This document shows positions 51,084-61,846 of a DNA stretch of 64,000 nucleotides, one piece after another. Position 1 is the stretch's first letter. Every line of letters begins with the position of its first letter. The stretch is taken from assembly GCA_028455995.1 (NCBI GenBank), contig JABELC010000003.1, positions 1,054,001 through 1,118,000 of the forward strand, read 5' to 3'. The DNA is from Scleromitrula shiraiana. Lineage: Eukaryota; Ascomycota; Leotiomycetes; Helotiales; Sclerotiniaceae. The position numbers and the translations under genes were made by a program. The notes beneath the pieces were generated by a model that was not told the DNA's origin, made no database searches, and saw nothing but the letters and a program-made list of their open reading frames with translations.

Positions 51084-52150
51084 ATGCCCTTCACCGACTG
51101 TCAAAGAGATATCATTATTCGAGAATATGAAAAACTACCGGCAGACTACCCACTTCCGGACAATAAATTATGTGCCAAAGTCGCAGAAAAATGTGGTGTT
51201 CATCCATCGATAGTCTCAAGGTAAGTCGTGATATATTTATATGGACCGTTGACACAAAAGATCACGATACTGACGTAACATGTAGGATTTGGACTGCCAA
51301 TAGACGTCAAGGAAAAGGTCGCCCCTATTATAACAAGATAGACGGTGGGAATTTGAGCCGACTAAATGAAGCCTTTCGTCTGAGAAGTTACCCTTTCGCA
51401 GGAACTAGAATCATGTTGCAATTTGAGACTGGTCTAAGAGAATCCGAAATCACGCGCTGGTTTGAAAACAGACATCGCAACCCACGACATACAAAAGATT
51501 TGACAAAAAAAGCTCCCCATGGAGTTTTCAAAAAGATGCTTGAAGCTTACAATGAGAGCCCGTATGACTACTATTGCAAGTTGGTTAACGGTAGCATCGA
51601 TATTAAAACTGGCGAGCCCCAAGTTCAACATCCTCATTCTCCATATACACGCGGTCAGAATTTCTCGGGATTAGATCTCAAGTTTGGTGGCGATAAACCT
51701 GGTGGTGGTACGAATAATATGGAAAATTGTAGTGGAAATAGTGCTGGAACCTTGTTTCTCGACCCGGCACACGATAATAACTTTGCCCCCCGAACGGATA
51801 AATGGCAGCATTTTCGCGACTTAGTTCGCAAAGTTCAAACTTATGATCTAAAGCTCGTCCAGAGAAATCAAATATCTATGGCTGCCACTGAAAGGAACAC
51901 ACCGAATGCGAATCGTCGTAACCAATTTGGGTCGAGCTACAACCGTGAGCTTTTTAACCAACGTCTATTGCAGCTTAGGTACAACACAAATTTCGTACAG
52001 GGAAGTAACCCGAACGACACGAAGCAACCGAATTCTTTGAAGCACAGATTGGAGCAGACGCCTATGGCGAGAATAACAGATTCAATCTATAGCCGAAAAA
52101 TAAGAAAGGTAGAGGCCGAGTCTTATAGACAGCGAAGAGAAGATATCTAA
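51084..52150 (+). CDS. Tandem HTH/homeodomain-like protein, paralogue 2
   Basis: Two exons, 51084-51220 and 51286-52150, give 333 residues. Residues ~5-50 look like an HTH (LCAKVAEKCGVHPSIVSRIW). Residues ~65-112 resemble a homeodomain with LNEAFRLRSYPFAGTRIMLQ and ITRWFENRHRN, where Trp104, Phe105 and Asn107 match homeodomain positions 48, 49 and 51. The next block matches paralogue 1: YNESPYDYYCKLVNGSIDIKTGE. The phase-2 intron falls between the first HTH and the second, exactly as in paralogue 1. The C-terminal ~170 residues are Asn/Arg-rich and differ from the paralogue. It is probably a sequence-specific DNA-binding protein; targets are unknown. Confidence 0.75.
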
Positions 52151-52637
52151 ATGTGCGATGAGTACTATCGGACTTTATTCCCTTTCTGATCCCAGTTTAG
52201 AGGTAGCAATACCGGGGGATATATCTTACTACATGATAGAAAAGTAGTGAGGCTACGGAGACCCAAGGTCAGATTTCTTTGGAATTTGATAACTACCTTT
52301 TCTTGATCATGTAGTACGTAGTTTGGATCGGTAAATATAGATATAAAGGCAAAACTTTCTACAATTCGTTCTATATTAGGTTTTTTTCTCTACCCCGACT
52401 GTACCATATGTTTTTCATTTCTCATAATCTTAGATTTCAGTAAGTGAATCTCTCGAGAAATGAAAGCAGTTTGTTGCGTAGAGAACGCCATCAATATTAG
52501 TCATGTCTTACATAACTTTATATAACTTTCAAGAAAACCTCATCCTAAAATCACCATCTCTCAACACTTTATAGGCATTGCCTGCAATAACCTACGAATA
52601 CTGAGATTAAACTACTTCGTCAGTGTCTTAAAACATA

Positions 52638-52665
52638 ATATTTCGATCATCTTTGATCGAAATAT
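52638..52665. repeat. Perfect hairpin, 12-bp stem, TCTT loop
   Basis: ATATTTCGATCA at 52638-52649 pairs with TGATCGAAATAT at 52654-52665. It lies 490 bp after the stop of paralogue 2 and is not followed by an obvious terminator T-run. Confidence 0.8.
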
Positions 52666-52988
52666 CCGAAGGTCTACATTTATCTCTTAGATACATTGAA
52701 TATAGCACTTGCAGTAACGAAGGTAAATGAAGCTTCTTGACCCTGAAAACAACTAACATTCATTGCTCCAGATTATCAACCTTTAATGAATCTATTTGAT
52801 GGAAGGCGCAACTATTAATACAGCAGGAAGCTGATACTTTTAACGCTGGAGTGAATGATTTAGTTTAGATAATTCTTTGATCAAAACTTGGGCAATATCA
52901 TCGCGACTATCGAAAGCCTGTTGTACAGGAAGACGCCAACTCGAGTACGTGTATATTCAATTATCAATTTGCGAACATCTCAACTTCA

Positions 52989-53240
52989 ATGTCTGTTTCA
53001 TCGATAAAAATAATGGCGGTTGTAAGTAATAAAATTCCTCTAAATCAAAAGGGCGCCGCTAGGGCAACGGGGCAAACTAAAAACTTTCAATTAGTTTCCG
53101 ATATCAATAGTCCCTTCAATACACCAGAGGTAAAAGTGTTTGATATCGTAACAAAACTAACAACGCGCTCAATGTCAGGAGCAGTAATTAGAATAGTAAT
53201 ATTCACGCATTTGGGAAATAGCCAAATGGACAAGAAGTGA
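52989..53240 (+). other. Short ATG reading frame, uncertain coding status
   Basis: Eighty-three codons start at an ATG. The peptide opens MSVSSIKIMAVVSNK and shows no known domain. A donor-like GTAAGTAA sits within it after the 11th codon, so it could also be a first exon. Composition is not clearly different from the surrounding A+T-rich DNA. Confidence 0.15.
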
Positions 53241-53486
53241 ATATAAGTTCTTGAACAAAGTGTTCCAAATTGCGACTGCCTACAAATCTTGGACATCCCG
53301 GCGCCAAACTTTATTCAATGATAACAAAATGCGTGATATACTATATTGATTATGCTGTGAAGAAGATTGGGTTGACAGATGTCAAGATATGGGCTTCGAA
53401 TAGACTATTCACTCAATTAGTTGTGGAGCTAAATCGTCTAATTCTAAGCTCTGCTGTATAATGAATGACAGGTATCAACATCGCGA

Positions 53487-53512
53487 TACTGCGACGTCGC
53501 GACGTCGCAGTA
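53487..53512. repeat. 26-bp perfect palindrome
   Basis: The half-site TACTGCGACGTCG is followed directly by its reverse complement. It is strongly G+C-rich inside an A+T-rich gap, contains two GACGTC elements, and lies about 465 bp upstream of the acidic-protein gene. Just before it, AACATCGCGAT repeats an 11-mer also present in the hairpin at 47357-47367. Confidence 0.85.
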
Positions 53513-53975
53513 ATGGTAATGATGAGCTACCTAACGATGTACCGTAAATGCAAACATTTTGTGTATATATACCCCTCTGCACTTCATCTGTGGAAGAAAC
53601 TTTCTAGTTTCTACATCATCAACTCTAATAGATTTCTTACATCAACATCAACGCAACTCATCGATACTCTTGACTATTCCACAAAAAACCTCTTTTACCA
53701 ACAGTTATTCTGAACTCCAGCAGCTCTCACGATAATACTGTTACCTCATAGCAGATCGTCAGAAGGTTAGTGGTGCTCTCTCTCTCTGAGTGTGATAACT
53801 ACTCTCAACACTCAATAATCACTGCAGAGATTGCAGAGTCTAACTTCATCAACAGTTGCGACAGCGTGTTCATCAACGCGAAAATTCATACATCCACAAA
53901 CCCAAATCAACGTCAGTGTTGCCCAGCAACAACACAACTTAAACTACTTAAGAAGCAGCTTATCTAGACATCAGA

Positions 53976-55331
53976 ATGTCAGAAATGTCTTTTGCCGACC
54001 AAATGGAAGGTCTCGAGATGGAGTTCACAGAGCTACATAGCCCACACATGCAACATCTTTTTGCAACTCCCGAGCCTGAGACTTCATCGACATCAACCTC
54101 CTCTCCACACTCCGATGTCGAGAATATGTCCAGCAGTTACTCCGGTACTCAGTCCGCGCCCGAGTACACACCAGACCATAATCGCATTGCTTCACCTCAT
54201 CCCAACATGGCTGCATCTCAAGAAGGCTCTCCATTTCGTTTGGATCTCCCAGTAAGCTTACATACCGATGCAAATGGAGCTGTCCATTGCTCTACGGAAT
54301 CCAGCCAATTCGTGCTCTGGGCACCCCAGGGCAAAGGATTTGATGATCCTGGTGCTGAAGACGCGGCCAACTGGCACAGACCAACTGAAATTCCTCAAAA
54401 CGAGAATACAATCCAACCGGCACCAAACGACGCTGACGAAGGTGCCAATTTTCATGTGGATGATGATTTCAACCTTCACGAAGACATTGACTTCTCCGTG
54501 AATAACAATCACGAAGATAACGATACCATCATGACCCAAGAATCAGAGAGCCGCACTGATATCGACGATGATTACGATGTGGATAGTGATACAATCGTGG
54601 TTCAAGTACCAAAGAACTACTCTCAACTGATTCGAGGTCAATTGAAAGAGGATACTTCTTCAGACAGCGAAGATGAGGATTGTTCCAATGCTTCTGAAGT
54701 CGAGTCTTCAAGCTCAACTCAAGGATCGGATGATTCTCTCGAAGACGAGACACAGAATGGCCCGGGCTTGGGATCTTGGGCAACTCCTATCACAATCTCA
54801 GATTCAGAAAACTCGAACGATGGAGACTCTAGCAATAAAGAAGACTCCGACAATGAAGATTCGGAGGATGAAATTTCGGACAATGCAGACGATGAACAAT
54901 CAAACGATGAAAATTCGGACAACGAAGAGTCTGACGAAGAATCAGGGGCCGAAAACTCTAATAACAAAGAGTCTAATTATCCTGATCCACAGTCTTACAA
55001 ATACTCAGACGCCGAAGACTCGAGCGACGAAGAGTCAATCCAATCCGAGACTACTGATGGAGAGATTTCTGATGATTATGTGGAGCCGCAGCCAGCCTCA
55101 AGAAAGCGCAAGGTAAAAATTGTACCAAAACATACATCTAGGTCTAATTCTCTACACCATTCCAAGCGAATGAAGGCCACAGCTGCACGCAAGCCTGCGT
55201 CTACCTCCAAGGCTAGTCGCCAAGCCAAACAAGTCCTCGCAAGCAGACCTCGGAAACCTTCCTCTAACTCTGTTTCTCAATCCAAAAAATACGCACCACA
55301 TAAATTCTGGACTTATGAGCCTATACTCTGA
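53976..55331 (+). CDS. Acidic, probably nuclear disordered protein, function unknown
   Basis: A single exon of 451 residues from MSEMSFADQMEGLEM. The first ~150 residues are Ser/Pro/His-rich, with one moderately ordered-looking segment (VLWAPQGKGFDDP). Residues ~145-365 are extremely acidic, with repeats of the S-D-N-E type (SDNEDSEDEISDNADDE and similar). The last ~80 residues switch to strongly basic Lys/Arg/Ser, with SRKRKVKI and HSKRMK as likely nuclear localisation signals. An acidic tract plus a basic tail is common in chromatin- or nucleolus-associated proteins, but no domain was recognised. It follows the two homeodomain-like genes in the same orientation, which may be coincidence. 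Confidence 0.65.
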   Translation: MSEMSFADQMEGLEMEFTELHSPHMQHLFATPEPETSSTSTSSPHSDVENMSSSYSGTQSAPEYTPDHNRIASPHPNMAASQEGSPFRLDLPVSLHTDANGAVHCSTESSQFVLWAPQGKGFDDPGAEDAANWHRPTEIPQNENTIQPAPNDADEGANFHVDDDFNLHEDIDFSVNNNHEDNDTIMTQESESRTDIDDDYDVDSDTIVVQVPKNYSQLIRGQLKEDTSSDSEDEDCSNASEVESSSSTQGSDDSLEDETQNGPGLGSWATPITISDSENSNDGDSSNKEDSDNEDSEDEISDNADDEQSNDENSDNEESDEESGAENSNNKESNYPDPQSYKYSDAEDSSDEESIQSETTDGEISDDYVEPQPASRKRKVKIVPKHTSRSNSLHHSKRMKATAARKPASTSKASRQAKQVLASRPRKPSSNSVSQSKKYAPHKFWTYEPIL

Positions 55332-58300
55332 TTTCGTCAACTACGAAGATAACAACAAAAGTCAAACTAAATTGAAGGTCTCAGCCGGTGGCTGTTAATT
55401 TTGACTGATGCACTGGCAATTGTTTACTTTTCTCTCCTTATTGCTTGCTTTTTTGAGTGGTATGAGGAGGCCCCATGAATATATTTAGAATGAATGGATG
55501 GAGATGGTTTGTGAGGGTTATGGTGGGGTTGACTGAGCAAGGCTGTTAGCGGGATGTTTTCCTTGGTATCAAGACTTTTTGATTTATTTTGGGACGGGTG
55601 TTATGGGCGAGAGGACTTCTCTTCATATTGTATTTCTTATTTCATCGAGCCTGTATGGGGTTATGGGAGGGAGCAGGGTTGGTGTGGAGGCTATCGGAAT
55701 ACCTATCTGGTCATGGAGTTTGCCAAGGATATGAAAATTGTCTCTACGGTCTTTGTGATACTTCGCCGCGTATCAATTTGTCTTCGAGGCTTCGAGGAGG
55801 ATGACAGCATTTTTGAGGAGACTTTGGGAATTGGCGGGATGATGGATCAATCAGGATATAGAGCGAAGCTGGCTCCATCGTTGTGGTAATCACAAGATAG
55901 TGTTAGTAATTAGAATTTAGTAAAGACAAGTTCCCCTATCTAATTGATAACTTTGAGAATGTGAGATACAGAAGTTAATAAAAGACTTACTCAATTACTA
56001 ATATAAATGTCTCGAGTGTGTAAATTCTCAATCTTTTTTGTTTGTTTGATGTTTTTTTCCTTCCCTACTCGAGTATATTCTTCAAGAAAGAAAATCAATT
56101 AATCGAAAAAGTCAAAGACAACTTAAAACGTGCCTTAGAGAGTGTCCAAGTAAGTAACGGCCGTGCGGCAAGATATTGGAGAGAGAAGGTGGGGCATTGA
56201 ATGATATTCTGGAGAAATGGTAAATTTTAAATGAGACACTGGGAAGAGCATAATGATTGAATATGGCCAGGGTAAAGAACGGTAGATGAAATTTATAAGG
56301 GGGGAATTGGCCTGCTTTAGACGGATAAATATTCTATAACATAATAAAAGGTACTATCAGTCGAGTAAAGGATGGCAGATTACTTCATAATCATCGAGAA
56401 CGGGTAATAAGTCTAGGGCTTTGCTATTCTCAAAGTACGGTCAATTCAGTAGTATCTTCTCATTTGAATAAGATTTTGATTTGTCATCTGTTTGTCTATT
56501 TGGTACGTATGTAACGTAAACTAGGGTAAGATAAATCAGTATCTAGGTGTGTAAAGTTCTCGAACAATCTATCTTAGAATCCATGCATCTTCTGAGATCA
56601 TCTTGAATCGAATCCCTTGCATGAATAAATCCCCGCTGAGATGGAACAAAATATATGAAGAGCAGTGCTTTATATTATCTTCCTGAGGGCATTCAAGTTT
56701 TCATTGTTAATCAAATACAACAAGCTCGCAATCTTATTAGCCGCATTGATTTCCATATCTTACGCAAAATACTCGAGTAACAGAACGAAAAACATAAGTT
56801 CTCGAAGATCCAAATAAAGAGCTATCAAGTGAGAGGCAAGATACCTATAATCATCATACTTGAGATTGAAATCTTGAATTTGAGGATTAGGCATGGAAAT
56901 TGAATATAAATACAAGAAATGAGATAAATGCCATCCAAGAACGATGCAGTCTCGAACTCGGATTCTTCTCCCAGATCAAGATCAGTACATTTAGATTGAT
57001 ATATGAAACATGAGTTTTAAAAGTGAACTGATGCCATACGATGCTACTTGATTATAAAATTGAATAGCCTAATGAGTGCACATGTAGATTACTGTATATA
57101 TATATATATATTCTGGAACATTCGTTAGCACTTAATTATATTATACGAAGTTAACTTACACATGAAGAAACTAGGCGGCGATGCGGTGATATTTCTGCTA
57201 TTGAGACTTATCAACCTCGTTATCCATTGTCGGAAGAGTTCTCGCCATAGTCGACTGCGACGTCAACCTCGCTTCCGACGCATGAGCTGAGGTTTTCATA
57301 GACATGCAACAAAAGATAGATTGTTGTCCAAACAGTAGATAGTAATCCGAAGAGTAAGCTCTCGTCTTTTTAGTATGTTCTAGTTGTTTGGTTGTGGTTA
57401 AAGTATTGAGTAGTCTAGTAGATATGCAACAACCAGTTTTAGGATGAGAGCCATTACTGATTTCACTTGAAATAGTTCTCACTGTGAGTTACTACACGTT
57501 TCCATGCAGAATTTGATTAGTTTCATACTTTAAATCTGCTTTCCATACTACCCCATGTTTGATGTAATTCAGTAATTACGTTTTATAGCGTTCTGATTAA
57601 CAGCATAGTGTATGTTTGGATACTCATTAACGACTTCATTATGGGTTTCGCGTCTGTCAACACGGCCAATTGTGGGACATCTTATTCTGATACTAAACAT
57701 TAAACAGTTATTAATCATAAAGACATTGCATACAATACAATAATTGCGCAAGTGGTAATAGCCCAGAACACAATTCGTTTCCTAACCATAAACCTACTCT
57801 GGGTTTTAATGGTCACTTCTTCAAATGCGACTTCTTCTTCATCGAGACTAACTTTTTCTTGGTGAACTTCGATAGATAGAAACTTCTGATTTCACAAAAT
57901 CCTCCAATCCAATTGAGTACCATGAAGATTTTTATCCTTCCTCTGCTTTTATTGAGTTCATGGAGGACGGCCAGAACTAGGGTTATTGATCAGGCATGAA
58001 TTAGCCCAACACGTCTTTTATCGCCTGTCTATTTGACCGCGAGACTAACCTTGGTGCAATAACATATATCAGAACTTCCAGAGTCTGATTACTTGTTAGA
58101 ATAATCTCGCAGAAACTTTAGAGATTATAGAATGGTAGTTAGACCCTTGAGAGAAATTAAAAATACCATTGTGTGACTTTGAATTTGATAAAAAGAACTG
58201 CTTGCACATAAAAAACACGTAAAACAAACTGAATTCATATAATCACCACCTTCACAAGAATAAAGAGTTTGAAGACAGGACCACTATCACAATGTCAGGT

Positions 58301-59853
58301 TCCTGGATGGGGAGGGGGTTTTATGTATTCTGTTGTTGAACCGTTCTCTAATTGTTTCACCAAAGAGTCAGGAATATGACGTCTCCTTGTCGGGCTCAAA
58401 AAACTTATCAGTGGCGTTATCTGCGGTGTACTCGTATTCTTGGTTTGGATCATGGTAAGACTGCAATTTGGCTGGTAAACTTAATATGTCAAGTCTTTAT
58501 CTTTATAGTCGGCCGATCTACACAGTATGACTTCGAACTTAACCCGCAAGCTTTTCCGATCCCAGAAATTCAGTTCATCTTGGAGTTTATTCGGTGGGAG
58601 GCAACTGAGTGTAGGAGATAGATGTTAATCCATTGGCGGGACTGGGAGACGCACACCCATCGTGTATGTATAAATTTATTACGGATAGTACTAAGAGAGA
58701 CATTGCCATAGGATGGTAAACAATTCTGTTGTACTATAGATTGATCACATGAGGAATATGATCTTAATATCTTGACGATAAAATGTTAAGTACTAGTGGC
58801 AGATAACGACTATACACACCCCCCTTTCGATTAAATGGAATTTTGATGGTCACTAAACCAGTCTTTTACAATTAAATTCAAGGCGCATGAAAATTGTTAC
58901 TTCATCTGTATTTCTAGAGACTGGGATATGTCTCAACCAATTAGCTATTTGAAACTTTCTCAAATACATGAAATCTTCAGGCTGTAAATTTGAAGTCGCT
59001 GCTAGTCAGTTCAATAGTCTCGGATACACCGCATCACAATTAATATGCATACTTAGAAACAGGACATGACCTTTACGTAGTGATATAAGTTTGTTAAGAA
59101 TCAGACTGTATGTCCCGATATCGACGAGGCATACTTGCCCCTGCATGGAGGCGAGCAGAATGGATTCGTCTTCGCATTCTTGTCTAATTCTACTTGATAG
59201 GTCTACTACTGCCCCTATCAGCATCGTTGTTTCCAAGTTTTGAGTAAATTGAATGTGTGGTTTATTATGTTGCGAATATCAAGATGATTAAGAATATAGT
59301 ACACTGATTTCAAAATGAAAATGCGGCATCAAGTTGATCATATCACAATAATCTCATAAAACTCCACTCGAACATCATAGATGCGCCGCCAAAAAGCTAG
59401 GGAGATGTTGTTCAAAAGCTTCAAGGTCAGAAATTCCATCAAGACTAGAATCTAAACCACAGCTTACCTCACTGATGATGAAATCTACAGATTAGGGGGC
59501 CTGAATGTACACCTATCAACGGATTGTGAGAGCAAAGCATGGAGGTAACCAATGACTTAGTCTGCAACAATAACTGCGAATATCTTACGCTAGCACTTAG
59601 AAACGTCTCTAAGTCCAAGAATTCTGTTTGGGCATATTCAGGGCAATCACCTTGAGAAAGGCTAATCAATAATAAATATTAGTTGATCCTTGACCTGGAA
59701 CAAACATACTCACACACATAGGAATAGACACAAAAATGAATTATCTGAGATTTTATTCATTTCTTTAAAACGACAGCGGATTTAAATGCATGACTTCATT
59801 GGTGTACCGACTCAAGCAGGACAACCCGTTTCCCCCTCTAGAGACAACAGAAG
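55332..59853. other. 4.5-kb gene-poor region with possible remnants
   Basis: A+T-rich with no microsatellites apart from a TA run at 57093-57110. Frames at 55554-55889 (+), 57198-57482 (-) and 58352-58621 (+) lack domains, and the last two lack a good ATG. Interrupted coding-like segments on the minus strand at 59006-59669 are listed separately. No complete gene or transposase was recognised. Confidence 0.5.
59006..59680 (-). pseudogene. Possible decayed gene fragments, family unknown
   Basis: Read on the minus strand, three stretches look protein-like but are separated by stops. They are LSQGDCPEYAQTEFLDLETF (near 59660-59600), CGLDSSLDGISDLEAFEQHL (near 59460-59400) and LIGAVVDLSSRIRQECEDES (near 59220-59160). 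Splice-like signals exist (acceptor TTGATTAG near 59662, donor GTAAGA near 59587), but no set of introns gave a continuous frame. The pattern of a cysteine-containing stretch, a helical stretch and a short tail faintly recalls a fungal transcription-factor C-terminal half; this is a guess only. Confidence 0.25.
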
Positions 59854-61846
59854 CTAGTGTGCAAATCTAAAATCTAGCCTTCGACTCCCGGTCAATTTTG
59901 TGTTCAGCTTGTAGTTTTGCTGTTCTTCTGGCGTCATTGCGTTCCACTTCCTATCCCTAATTCTATTTTTGGTTACATAGTAGATCTTCGTCAATATGAA
60001 TACCAAAATGGCAGCGATGTTGATAATAATCAACTGTGTGTTTCCACGATGGTATAATGGCTTATCGTCAGTTCTGTAGATAAAATTGCCACAGATATTT
60101 CCGAGCTGCACAAACATGTTGTACATTGCAGCCGAGACGGAGCGGGTTCCGACATTGTTGGAATTTTTGGACGTCCACGCAACGAGAATGGCATGGCAGT
60201 AAGGATAACCAAGCAGTACCCCAACAAGTGCATATGTACCCCAAGCATCAACGCCAGAGCCTGGCCAGAAGCGAAGAGCTATAATGCATGGAAGGGTCCA
60301 TAGTGGTTGCAACATGGAAACAAACGTTCTTTCCTTGATACGTTCCGAAAGTTGGGTGAGTAGGAGGAGTGTAATAATGTGAAGTATTGAATAAGGAATT
60401 GTCATCAAGTTAACGTTGAATGTAGAGAAGCCTAGTGATTTCAAAGTAAGGGTAATATAAGCAGTAACTGGGGTTTGAGGAATGTACGCAATCAATCCGA
60501 TAGCGTACAAAGGCCATAGATCATAGTCTGTAGCCGCATCCCAAAGCCTTTGAGGTGTGATGGCTTGTCGGTTATGCATATCGCCTTTCGAAGGGTCGTC
60601 TCGAAGGACGCGATTCACAACAATCGATACTTCACGATCAGTAAACCAGCCTTTAGGCCGAAACCATGTTTTCGTTTGAACTGCAGATGCTGGCATCATA
60701 AAGAATGATGCTAGTCCAACAGTCAAAGTGATCAATCCTTCGATCAAGAAGAGCCAACGCCATCCGGCCCAACCTGCCACATTTCGTAGATGGAGTAAGG
60801 CGAAAGCGAGAATTGACGTCACAATAGTAGTTGTCGTCAACATGCTCCAGAAAAAGCTAAGTCGGACCGGGAGTTCGCTTGATGTATAGAAGTAAGACAA
60901 CCACAACACAATATCCGGAATGAACCCGCCCTTTATAAATCATAATCATCAGCAATTGTTGAGATCATAAAATGGTAATAGGTACATACCTCTAGTAAAC
61001 CTAACATACTTCGAGTCGCATAAAATGTCGATTTTCCTTTGAGAGCACATTGAGACATTGCGACTACAGACCAAAGTGTGATTTGCATTGGAATCCACCT
61101 GTCGGGGCCAATTTTCTTGGAAATCAACTGCGAGGGTAGCTCGGCTAGCAAGAATGAGAACAAAAATATATTATTGCCGAAGTTGTATTCTACAAAAGTC
61201 AGTCAAAGACAGATATTTATTGGAAAGCTTGAGTCATCTCACCATCCGTGGTTAAATTGAGATCATCTAAAAGGTTGTCTGCAACAGCTTGAACCAGATT
61301 GCCTCGGTCAACTTGAAGACCGAAGAACATAATACACTATATTTCATTTCAGCCATATTCTGATTGAACGGTGACTAGAATAAATATAACTCACTGCCCA
61401 AAGACAAACTCTCCAGTCCAGTCTTCGAACCAACCGCTTCTCTTCTTCCTCGGTCCAGGTTAGCTCTGGATCAAAAACATGTCGACATTCATATTGCGAC
61501 TTTTCATAAACCAAAGCCCACTAAAGAGTAAAAGTTTTAGTATTCTTTACAAAAAGTATAAATTGAAAATATGCAACAAGAAGATAGAGGTATGGGAGAA
61601 GCAGCATAGAAAAAGGTTCGATAAACTTACATGCGCTGCGACATCAGGGTCTAAGAAAGGATTCTTCCTAAATGCGGACCCTTCTTCGTCTGAGTCGGAG
61701 GTGGTAGAAACTATAGCCGCATTCTTCGTGGGAACCGGATCACTGAAAGTTGTTAAATCCTCATACCGAACACTCTCATCTGCTTTTTCTGGTTTATTGG
61801 TAGGATTTCCGGTAGCATTTGAGGTTTTCGCGGTATCTTCAGACAT
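59854..61846 (-). CDS. MFS anion/organic-acid transporter, Dal5 (allantoate permease) family
   Basis: Five exons on the minus strand, 61846-61631, 61520-61395, 61336-61243, 61189-60990 and 60930-59854, give 570 residues. The ATG at 61846 opens a hydrophilic cytosolic tail ([10 protein letters not shown]). Family landmarks follow: the RRLDWRVC block before TM1, a loop with [12 protein letters not shown] and [29 protein letters not shown], and [20 protein letters not shown] split by the last intron. Later come [14 protein letters not shown] and [21 protein letters not shown] before the final membrane segments. About 12 membrane spans are expected. Dal5 relatives import allantoate, nicotinate, pantothenate or sulfonates with protons. 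A TauD-type dioxygenase in the same orientation lies 1.5 kb upstream, which hints at a sulfonate or organic-acid substrate. The substrate itself is not readable from sequence. Confidence 0.9.

Larger units (their letters stand above)
52151..53975. other. Intergenic region with hairpin and palindrome
   Basis: Contains a 12-bp-stem hairpin (52638-52665) and a 26-bp perfect palindrome (53487-53512), listed separately. A short ATG frame at 52989-53240 (83 codons) and fragments at 53270-53461 and 53465-53713 lack recognisable domains and are not called as genes. The last ~300 bp probably form the leader of the acidic-protein gene. Confidence 0.45.

Noticed and set aside
55554..55889. 111-codon ATG frame after the acidic-protein gene
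   Set aside because: No domain, unusual Trp/Cys/Tyr content, and its position fits a 3' UTR or spacer; not enough support for a gene.
57198..57482. Minus-strand frame ending with a Ser/Thr-rich stretch
   Set aside because: The frame opens at GTG, not ATG, and no domain or splice-supported extension was found.
58352..58621. Plus-strand 89-codon frame
   Set aside because: It opens at TTG; an upstream ATG near 58291 is in a frame that stops soon. No recognisable domain.
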